DNA of 7,032 bases from contig WOZL01000064.1 in the NCBI GenBank assembly GCA_011620305.1, forward strand, positions 1 through 7,032, written 5' to 3'. The position numbers were made by a program, and so were the translations under genes. The stretch's first letter is position 1; every line of letters starts with the position of its first letter. Positions 1 to 6,441 of this stretch are shown here, in pieces. The notes below the pieces were generated by a model. That model was not told the origin of the DNA and did not search any database. It saw nothing but the letters and a program-made list of their open reading frames with translations. This DNA comes from Candidatus Dojkabacteria bacterium (lineage in GTDB: Bacteria; Patescibacteriota; Dojkabacteria; SC72).

Positions 1-1280
1 TTTCTGAAAATAAAGTAAAGAACGAACAATATTAAGAATATAACATTTAGAACTACCTTAATCCAAAGATAATCAACTTCAAACAGTAAGCCTAAAAAAG
101 AAATTGCTGTTGTAATCGCTAGAATAATAAAAAACTCTCTCTTTTTCTTAACAACATCTTTTACAAATATCAGAAAAAAGAAGATAACTATTGGTAATAT
201 CGGAAAAAGATACCTGTCAAATGATGCTCTTAGTATAAAAACTGTAATAAAACTGTAGAAAATTAAACCTAATGAGATATATGACCAATCATTCTTTTTA
301 AAAGCCATAGAAAACATAAAAATGGAGGTTAAAAATGCTGGAAAGAAAATCATCTTCGGAATAGACAAGAAAGAAAAACTCCTAGGATACAATATCTTAC
401 CAGCATAACTAACAAAACCCTTATAAACTCTCTGTAAAAATGTGTCCTCGTTTTCTATCTTTTGTTGTACAGATGGAGCCTCATCATCTATTCTGTTTGT
501 AGTGGCCTTCTCAACTGTGAAATGCTCTACCTGATACTCCACCCCTCCTTTTGTAACCCCAGGAATAACTGATAGAGTATACATATTCAGGGGTATAAGA
601 GAGGTAAATATCATCAAAGCTAAGAATATTGTTGTAGGAAGGAAAGTTTTAAATAAGCTTTTAATCCAATTCCAAATGGTTTTTAAATTAAAACCATCCC
701 AATTTCTCAGTAAAATATATATCAATAAAGCAGGAGCTATCATAAACAGTACATACTCTTTACCATCTAAAATAAGTAATAGGGATAACCCTACTAACCA
801 AAAATTCTTCTGCTCTATAAGGGTATATATTAAAACAAGCATTCCAAGTAACACTGGGATCTCTCTCATATATGTTGGGAGATTAAGAATAAACTGGAAG
901 TTACAAAACATTAGTAATGTACCTAGAAATGGATATAGTTTATTCTTTCTGAAATAATGACTTAGGATCTTATAAAAAATGTATAAACAGAAACAACCTA
1001 ATAAAACATTCCATACCGTAGCTATAGCTAACGAAGGCCCTGTAAAAAGAAAGACTATAGCAACAGGTAGCTTAAAAAGAAAGCCATGTGTTCCTACAGC
1101 ATAGTCCCCTATCCACTCACCCCTACTTAAGGCTTCTGTCGTAATAGAGGTCTCCCATAGATAGAGATCATCATCTAGAGTTGCATTTTTAAACAACAAC
1201 GAAGAAAGACCAAGTAAAAGACAAGCTGCAAGGATTAAGTATATTCCATATTTATCTAGAAACTTTATTATCCTTTTCAT
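1..1280 (-). CDS. Second GT-C type membrane glycosyltransferase, paralogue of its upstream neighbour (3' end beyond window)
   Basis: Translating the minus strand from the ATG at 1278-1280 gives a frame with no stop for about 426 residues, reaching base 1, so the C-terminus lies outside the window. The N-terminus reads MKRIIKFLDKYGIYL and leads into a hydrophobic helix. Blocks shared with the preceding protein, in the same order and at nearly the same positions, are: LDDDLYLWET (about 35-44, the acidic first loop), EWIGDYAVGTHGF, FTGPSLAIATV, TYMREIP (about 136-142), LDGKEYVLF, FTSLIPLNMY, SYAGKILYPRSFSFLSIPK, ILRASFDRYLFPILP and LGLLFE. This establishes homology without a database. By comparison with the neighbour's 604 residues, about 180 residues are missing, probably one or two helices and an outer domain. 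The start overlaps the upstream stop by four bases (ATGA) and has no Shine-Dalgarno sequence, which suggests translational coupling. Like its neighbour it probably transfers a lipid-linked sugar outside the membrane; the substrate is unknown. Confidence 0.88.
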   Translation of the reverse strand, partial: MKRIIKFLDKYGIYLILAACLLLGLSSLLFKNATLDDDLYLWETSITTEALSRGEWIGDYAVGTHGFLFKLPVAIVFLFTGPSLAIATVWNVLLGCFCLYIFYKILSHYFRKNKLYPFLGTLLMFCNFQFILNLPTYMREIPVLLGMLVLIYTLIEQKNFWLVGLSLLLILDGKEYVLFMIAPALLIYILLRNWDGFNLKTIWNWIKSLFKTFLPTTIFLALMIFTSLIPLNMYTLSVIPGVTKGGVEYQVEHFTVEKATTNRIDDEAPSVQQKIENEDTFLQRVYKGFVSYAGKILYPRSFSFLSIPKMIFFPAFLTSIFMFSMAFKKNDWSYISLGLIFYSFITVFILRASFDRYLFPILPIVIFFFLIFVKDVVKKKREFFIILAITTAISFLGLLFEVDYLWIKVVLNVIFLILFVLYFIFR

Positions 1281-3091
1281 TTTTTAACAGTGAAAATATA
1301 TATTGTCATATTAGTATAATCTACTTTCTTATCTAAATCTAACCACTCAACTTTCATAAAATCATCTAAATACTCCTGATTAGGAAAATTATCCGAATCT
1401 TCCTTGGTTGTAATCAGTATCAATTTATCTATATCATAAAGAGAGATACTACTTCGAAATTCTTCAAAATCAGAAATTGGGAAAGAGTACGCCTGCCTTT
1501 CTCCTAGCGTTTTAAGATTTTCCCTAATAGGAACAATATCATTTAATTTCCATTTCCATTCAGGATCCAAATATCTCTCTCCATTTAGTGCTGATATTAA
1601 ATCTAAATTCTTATAGCTATTAGTCCAATACTTTTGATTATCTGGCGCTAATTCTGCAATTTTATCAGCACGTCTATTTCTACCAAAGTTTAGATAACCA
1701 TATACTTGACCCTGTACATACGAAAAAAGTAACGCCGTAGCTAAAGAAGCTACAGATACCATACCAACCAAAAGATACTTAAGTACTTCCAACTTAGGTC
1801 TAAAAAGTATTGTCGTAAATACTACAAATATTGAATATTCTAATATAGCCTTAGGTAGAATATATGTAGTTTCAAAAAGTAGACCTGCAGAGATATAAAG
1901 AAAAGTAGCAATAACTAAACCAACTTTTTGCTTCTTGGATAACTTCTGCTTAAAAAGAAGATAGACATACATAACTGAAATCATTGGTACTATTGGTAAT
2001 AGATATCTACCATGAGATGCCCTAAGTAGATATACAATTAACCAGACTATAATAAACAATGAGAAAAAAGCATAATGTTTAATTCTCTTTTTATTCTTTT
2101 TAACGTACTCCTTAAGGGTAACTATAGTTGAAAAAACTACAGGAAGAATCACCACCTTCGGAACAGATAAGAATGAAAATACACGAGGATATAGTAATTT
2201 ACCTATATATGAAAGAAGTACATTTATAACAGCACAAACAGCCCTAACAATAGGGTTCCAATTCTCTTGTATGACAATCTGATAGATATTTCTACCTCTC
2301 ACCAATGCATTAAAAGTAGAAGTCGTTGTTTCAAAATGTTTTGTTAGATATATGAATGCATCATCCTTAAGCCCTACAATTGAAGCCAAGAACATATTTA
2401 CTGGTATAAGATTGGTAGTAAACATAACCACCGTCCAAATGATTGAAGGTAAAAACATTATGATAGATTTTTTGATAACATCCCATAATTTCTTAAAAAA
2501 AGAATCTTCTTCTGATTCAATAAATAGCCAGATAACATATGCTAAAGCAAAGACAAAAAACACATACTCTTTAACATCAAGTAGTAATAAGAACAACAAA
2601 CTTAACATATATTTATTACCCTTTCGAAGAACATGATTTAGAAGTAATAGTATTACTAAAATACTAGGAATCTCTCTGTAATAAGTAACAGCAGATAAAA
2701 TAAAATGGAAATTAGTAAATAAAATAGCTGTCGCGAAAATTCCATATAGTTTGTTTTTAAAAATATAAGAAAAAAGTCTATAACCCAATACCCCTATTAC
2801 AGCTGTAAGGATAATATGGTACACAGTAACTACTGCTACAGAAGGACCAGTAATCAAAAAAACTAAAGCAGGTGGGATTTTTGAGATAAAGCCATGTAAC
2901 CCTACCCCATAGGGTCCAATCCATCTTCCATTCCTAAATAGTTCAGATAATAAGTAGGTCTCTTGGAAATAAAGAGATCCATCATTAACCATATCACGAA
3001 AGTATGCAAGACAAGATATAATAACTATATACAGTATTAACAATCCCCAAAACAAATGATCTTTATTTATTTTTTGCAACATTTCTTTCAC
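1277..3091 (-). CDS. Multi-pass membrane glycosyltransferase of GT-C type (PMT/GT39-like), first of two tandem paralogues
   Basis: This 604-residue integral membrane protein has about a dozen or more hydrophobic helices between residues 13 and 456. A hydrophilic tail of about 145 residues follows and is probably extracytoplasmic. GT-C enzymes use polyprenyl-phosphate sugars on the outer side of the membrane. The features seen here fit that class. After the first helix there is an acidic loop, NDGSLYFQET (36-45), where GT-C enzymes carry their catalytic Asp/Glu. Then come WIGPYGVGLHGF (57-68), TYYREIP (136-142), DVKEYVFF (172-179), LLYPRVFSFLSVPK (299-312) and YLLRASHGRYLLPIVP (354-369), which resembles the R-Y-L-P pattern of PMT-like proteins. 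The start is GTG at 3091; an ATG at codon 4 (3082) is an alternative, and neither has a clear Shine-Dalgarno sequence. An in-frame stop at 3116-3118 excludes a longer start. The stop TGA overlaps the next ATG (ATGA). The GT-C assignment is by motif and topology, and the substrate is unknown. Confidence 0.82.
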   Translation of the reverse strand: MKEMLQKINKDHLFWGLLILYIVIISCLAYFRDMVNDGSLYFQETYLLSELFRNGRWIGPYGVGLHGFISKIPPALVFLITGPSVAVVTVYHIILTAVIGVLGYRLFSYIFKNKLYGIFATAILFTNFHFILSAVTYYREIPSILVILLLLNHVLRKGNKYMLSLLFLLLLDVKEYVFFVFALAYVIWLFIESEEDSFFKKLWDVIKKSIIMFLPSIIWTVVMFTTNLIPVNMFLASIVGLKDDAFIYLTKHFETTTSTFNALVRGRNIYQIVIQENWNPIVRAVCAVINVLLSYIGKLLYPRVFSFLSVPKVVILPVVFSTIVTLKEYVKKNKKRIKHYAFFSLFIIVWLIVYLLRASHGRYLLPIVPMISVMYVYLLFKQKLSKKQKVGLVIATFLYISAGLLFETTYILPKAILEYSIFVVFTTILFRPKLEVLKYLLVGMVSVASLATALLFSYVQGQVYGYLNFGRNRRADKIAELAPDNQKYWTNSYKNLDLISALNGERYLDPEWKWKLNDIVPIRENLKTLGERQAYSFPISDFEEFRSSISLYDIDKLILITTKEDSDNFPNQEYLDDFMKVEWLDLDKKVDYTNMTIYIFTVKK

Positions 3092-3107
3092 TAACGGTGG
3101 TACTAAA

Positions 3108-3150
3108 ATTATAACTTAGTATTATATATTCACAATGAGTTTATTGGCAA
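3108..3150 (-). promoter_or_regulatory. Probable internal promoter before the GT-C gene pair
   Basis: Read on the minus strand, the 122-base gap holds TTGCCA (3145-3150) and, after an 18-base spacer, a perfect TATAAT (3121-3126). That is a good match to a bacterial housekeeping sigma-factor promoter. A second, weaker pair overlaps it: TTGTGA (3130-3135), a 16-base spacer and TATAAT (3108-3113). Transcription from the first pair would begin near 3114, about 20 bases before the GTG start at 3091. If the host is an archaeon, the same AATATATAAT core (3121-3130) would read as a TATA box, with transcription starting almost at the start codon. Chance matches are common in DNA this AT-rich. The support comes from the position in the cluster's only real gap and from the near-ideal spacing. 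Confidence 0.5.
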
Positions 3151-3213
3151 AGAATAAAACTAAACAATATTCGCCTCCTATCCAACCAGTTTCTATTGTT
3201 ATATACGCAATCT

Positions 3214-4401
3214 TCATTTTAAGAGCTTCTCATATATTTCAGATATTTCCCCAGTAATATTACTCCAAGTAAAATTCCTAGAGTACTCTAGTATCTTATC
3301 CTTATCCCAATCCTTATCCAAAGCCTTTAAGATATTATCTGCAAGACACTTCACATCTTTTGCTTCACAAAGTAGTCCATACTCGTCAGATTTAATAATC
3401 TCTGGAACTCCCCCAACCTTAGTCCCTATAAATGGCTTACCACAACCTAAAGCTTCGAACATAACAGTCGGATTCCCTTCAATAAGACTTGAGGATACAA
3501 AGAAATCAGAAGCCCCAAAGTAATCAACTAATGTGTTATGAGGTTTCCTACCTAGAAATTTTATGTTCGATTCTAAATCAAGTTCTTTTACTAACTCCTT
3601 TATTTCTCCCTCAAGAGAACCTGCTCCAATATGAAGACACAGGATATTTGGATTCTTCTCTTTTACAATCTTAAGTGCCTTAACAAGATATTCGTATCCC
3701 TTTTGAACCTCCAGATGACCTATTGTGAATATAATGTCTCTATCCAATGGTAAGCCCAACTTTTTTCTGCATTCTTCCTTTTCTTTATAATAAAACAGGT
3801 CTTTTGTGTAACCATTAGGAAACACTTTTACATCGTTCTTGACACCCATATTCAGTATATGCTCTTTATTCTTATCACTTACTGTTAAAATCTGATCAGC
3901 TTTATTAAATACATCCTTAATAGCTTCTTTAAATCTTTCACTTCTTAAAGGTAATTTATAAAGATCATATCCATGACCTGTAACGACTAAAGGCTTCTGA
4001 TATTTTTCACTAACCTTTACCCCAGCATAGCCAGCAGACCAAGCAAAATGAGCATGAATTAAATCAAACTCTATATCCTCTTCCTCGATGGTTTTAATTA
4101 CCTTTCTCGCATGTCTAGGACCTGCATTAAGATATATGTTTTTGTTAGGTAAATAGAAGAAAGAAACAGGTATTACTTCTACATTATCTGGTTTACCCGT
4201 AAGATCAATTGAGTATCTTTTGGAATATTTAGCCCTATTTTTGAAAAATGGTAAGGGTATTATATTCCCTAGTTCTGCAAGTGGTTGATGTCTCACCAAA
4301 ACATATATCTTATTAAACTTGTTTGCTAGTATCTCCACAGGATCTTTTATGAAACTGTTGTAAGTGTGACTTAAAACCAGAAGATTTTTATCTTTTAACA
4401 T
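3214..4401 (-). CDS. GT4 family glycosyltransferase
   Basis: This 395-residue retaining GT-B glycosyltransferase transfers a sugar from a nucleotide donor to a growing, probably lipid-linked, glycan in the cytoplasm. The N-terminal acceptor-side domain carries IHAHFAW (115-121), then TGHGYD (141-146) and the VSDKNKEHILNMGV helix (174-187). PNGYTKDLF (195-203) marks the start of the inter-domain linker. The C-terminal donor domain has IGHLEVQKGYEYLVKAL (227-243), IGAGSLEGEI (258-267) and FLGRKPHNTL (282-291). The EX7E pair is E308 and E316, in LIEGNPTVMFEAL (306-318), followed by GTKVGGVPEII (326-336). No residue expected of the family is missing and the length is normal. There is no membrane helix. 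The ATG start comes 20 bases after the DUF354 stop without a visible Shine-Dalgarno sequence. The gene is followed by the only sizeable gap of the cluster. The donor and acceptor sugars cannot be told from sequence. Confidence 0.93.
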   Translation of the reverse strand: MLKDKNLLVLSHTYNSFIKDPVEILANKFNKIYVLVRHQPLAELGNIIPLPFFKNRAKYSKRYSIDLTGKPDNVEVIPVSFFYLPNKNIYLNAGPRHARKVIKTIEEEDIEFDLIHAHFAWSAGYAGVKVSEKYQKPLVVTGHGYDLYKLPLRSERFKEAIKDVFNKADQILTVSDKNKEHILNMGVKNDVKVFPNGYTKDLFYYKEKEECRKKLGLPLDRDIIFTIGHLEVQKGYEYLVKALKIVKEKNPNILCLHIGAGSLEGEIKELVKELDLESNIKFLGRKPHNTLVDYFGASDFFVSSSLIEGNPTVMFEALGCGKPFIGTKVGGVPEIIKSDEYGLLCEAKDVKCLADNILKALDKDWDKDKILEYSRNFTWSNITGEISEIYEKLLK

Positions 4402-4421
4402 TTAGAAATAGTAAAATAAAA

Positions 4422-5459
4422 TTAAACCTCTTGCTCTAAATAATCAACCCACCACTTATTAAAATCCTTCTTATCTTCTAATAGCTTCTTTTGTTTTTCT
4501 TTCCCAATTTCTTTAATATTCTCCTGACTTAACAACTCATCAATTTTCTCTTTTGTCTTCTCAAGCATATTTTCTCTATCAGAAATGGTGTATAGCAAAC
4601 CGTATTTCTGTTCCATTTCATCACCTGCACCAGAGGACAACTCACTAGTAAATATCGCATGTACACCCATAACATTACACTCAAACGCCATAGTTAATCC
4701 CTCCCCAACATAAAGCTGTGCTTGTGACATAATACTGTGTAGTTTAGTATGTGGGACTTCCTTAATATACTTATCAAATTCCTTAGGTAAATCCTCCTCA
4801 GTAGAGAGTATTACCTTACCATACTTCTCTAAATGTTTAATTATTTCCATCTTCTGTTCATTAGTAAAACCTTTTAGTCCTAGATCATGACTAGCCTTCC
4901 ATGCTACAAATCTTACATATGAGAATTTCTCTTCTGGTTTAAGTCCTACAAGTTTTAGATCTTCTGGATTTGGTTTAAAGTAATTAGGATGTAGGTAAAA
5001 CAGCTCCTTAAATGTTTCCACTCTCATCTGTTTTTTACCTAAATCTTTCCTATACATCATCGGTGTGAGTATCTTGTATGAGAAAAGTTTAGTAAAAAAG
5101 AGTGACTCTACTGATCTCTCTGTATCTGAGTAAACAATGTTTTTCTTTCCTATTAAAATTGCAGTTATTGCCATCATAGGGGATGGGCGACCTATAAGTA
5201 CATCAGCTTTAAACTTAATTGCTTCTCTCCAATGTCTAAATGTTGAAACTAGAAGTATCGCAGCCTTTTCAAGCTTACCATTTCCTGTACCCTCTCCAAC
5301 TACTGTATACTCTATACCGTACTGATCTAGTATCTCCCAGTTCTTATCTTTCTTAATAACCAAAACCTTTACCTTATGTCCTCTCTTTTTAAGGATATCT
5401 ATAATATGGTGAAATTGATGAGCCCATGCTGGATGAGATATCGATATCATTACGTTCAT
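4422..5459 (-). CDS. DUF354 family protein (GT-B/epimerase-like), function uncharacterised
   Basis: This 345-residue protein is recognised as a DUF354 member from its conserved blocks. The N-terminus, ISISHPAWAHQFHHII (5-20), is the family's 'HP' motif at the first beta strand, followed by LKKRGHKVKVLV. GRPSPMMA (90-97) and YSDTE (110-114) come next. The signature YVRFVAWKASHD (181-192) is followed by LEKYGKVILSTEE (210-222). The C-terminal half ends its conserved part with LHSIMSQAQLYVGEGLTMAFECNV, spanning 240-263, where the GEGxTMA(F)E pattern is typical. There is no signal peptide or membrane helix, so it is likely cytoplasmic. The family is thought to share the two-domain fold of UDP-GlcNAc 2-epimerases and GT-B glycosyltransferases, but I know of no established reaction for it. 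Its place between a GT2 and a GT4 gene suggests a sugar-transfer or nucleotide-sugar role. The ATG shares one base with the preceding TAA (TAATG), and the purine-rich GAAAGAAGAA upstream may help initiation. Confidence 0.87.
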   Translation of the reverse strand: MNVMISISHPAWAHQFHHIIDILKKRGHKVKVLVIKKDKNWEILDQYGIEYTVVGEGTGNGKLEKAAILLVSTFRHWREAIKFKADVLIGRPSPMMAITAILIGKKNIVYSDTERSVESLFFTKLFSYKILTPMMYRKDLGKKQMRVETFKELFYLHPNYFKPNPEDLKLVGLKPEEKFSYVRFVAWKASHDLGLKGFTNEQKMEIIKHLEKYGKVILSTEEDLPKEFDKYIKEVPHTKLHSIMSQAQLYVGEGLTMAFECNVMGVHAIFTSELSSGAGDEMEQKYGLLYTISDRENMLEKTKEKIDELLSQENIKEIGKEKQKKLLEDKKDFNKWWVDYLEQEV

Positions 5460-6421
5460 TATTCTTCTTTCTTGAAATTAGAGTATGTTTCTTTTTTCAT
5501 CTCATACATTATTCTTTCTTGGTTCTTCCTTACTCTATTAAACATATCAGCTAACAGACCAACAATCAAAAGCATCATACCGAAGATTATAAAACCAAGT
5601 CCTATAAAACCGAAAGATTTGTAAGGAGAGAAGTTCCCTGTTAAAAAATAGTGGGTAAACATAAATATCTCAAATATCAAACCTATGAACATACTTACAC
5701 CTCCCATCCCTCCAAAAAACAACATAGGTTTGTAATCTCTTAGAGTCCTTAATATTATCTTTAAGGTTCGGAAAGTATAATTAAAAATACTCCCTGCTAC
5801 TCTAGATTTTCTACTCTTAAAGTATTTAACATCTACTGGAAACTCTATTACTCTTAAACCTTTATAAACCATATCTAATATGGTCTCTTGAGTATATGTA
5901 AAAGCCCCAAACAAATTTAATCTCATTAATGCTTCTCTGTTATATGCTCTAAAACCACAAGACACATCCCTAAACTTTTGACCACTAATTATGGATATTA
6001 ATCTAGACATCTGTTTATTACCCCAATATTTACTCTTAGGCATATTCTCTGGCATACCATCCTTAAACCTATTACCAGTAACCATATCAGCTTCATTCTT
6101 TAACAAAGGTTGTATCATATCTGGTATCTGTTCACTATTAAACTGTCTATCAGCATCTATACTTACTAAGATGTCTGTACTATTTTCTAAAGCATACTGT
6201 ACAGCTGTTTGGAATGCTTTACCTACACCTTTATTAATTCCATGACTAACCACCTTAGCTCCATGTTCTCTTGCTATCTTAACAGTGTTATCTGTACTGC
6301 CATCATCTACAACTAATACCTCAATATTATCTACACCCTCTATACTCTTAGGCAGATGTTCTATTACATCTCCTATACCTTCTTCTTCATTTAGGGCAGG
6401 TATGTATATTGTTAGTTTCAT
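5459..6421 (-). CDS. Family 2 glycosyltransferase, polyprenyl-phosphate-sugar synthase type, with two C-terminal membrane helices
   Basis: This 320-residue protein has a GT-A (GT2) catalytic domain followed by a membrane anchor. It resembles dolichol/undecaprenyl-phosphate mannose or glucose synthases, which move a sugar from a nucleotide donor to a polyprenyl phosphate on the cytoplasmic face. Visible motifs are PALNEEE (8-14), VVDDGSTDNT (37-46), the metal-binding DAD (89-91), VTGNRF (114-119), DVSCGFRAYNREAL (152-165) and a basic KSRKSRVAGS stretch (202-211) at the place where this subfamily has its conserved Arg/Ser motif. Hydrophobic helices lie at about 233-256 and 270-291, followed by a basic, charged tail. 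Length fits the subfamily. The residue after DAD is Arg (DADRQ) where DADGQ is more usual. The ATG start lies 20 bases after the dehydrogenase stop and has no recognisable Shine-Dalgarno sequence. The stop overlaps the next start (TAATG). The lipid-phosphate acceptor is inferred from architecture, and the sugar is unknown. Confidence 0.88.
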   Translation of the reverse strand: MKLTIYIPALNEEEGIGDVIEHLPKSIEGVDNIEVLVVDDGSTDNTVKIAREHGAKVVSHGINKGVGKAFQTAVQYALENSTDILVSIDADRQFNSEQIPDMIQPLLKNEADMVTGNRFKDGMPENMPKSKYWGNKQMSRLISIISGQKFRDVSCGFRAYNREALMRLNLFGAFTYTQETILDMVYKGLRVIEFPVDVKYFKSRKSRVAGSIFNYTFRTLKIILRTLRDYKPMLFFGGMGGVSMFIGLIFEIFMFTHYFLTGNFSPYKSFGFIGLGFIIFGMMLLIVGLLADMFNRVRKNQERIMYEMKKETYSNFKKEE

Positions 6422-6441
6422 ACTGTATTTAGTTTGATATA

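Noticed and set aside
676..957. Plus-strand open frame of 93 codons
   Set aside because: It lies entirely opposite the second GT-C gene, whose frame is open over the whole region and aligns with its paralogue. The plus-strand product has no recognisable domain.
2352..2636. Plus-strand open frame of 94 codons
   Set aside because: It is antisense to the conserved first GT-C gene. Its low-complexity Ser/Asn/Lys-rich translation has no family resemblance.
3163..3200. Inverted repeat AACAATA / TATTGTT after the GT4 gene, followed by a T-rich stretch
   Set aside because: The seven-pair stem is almost all A-T, the loop is 24 bases and the following tract is broken by other bases. It is too weak to call a terminator.
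3489..3674. Plus-strand open frame of 61 codons, and a similar one at 5137-5325
   Set aside because: Both are short, lie antisense to the GT4 and DUF354 genes and have no supporting signal.
5376..5624. Plus-strand open frame of 82 codons spanning the DUF354/GT2 junction
   Set aside because: It crosses the antisense of two well-supported genes and has no domain or plausible initiation signal. Its hydrophobic part mirrors the GT2 membrane helices.
5991..6245. Plus-strand open frame of 84 codons
   Set aside because: It is the shadow of the GT2 catalytic domain on the opposite strand.
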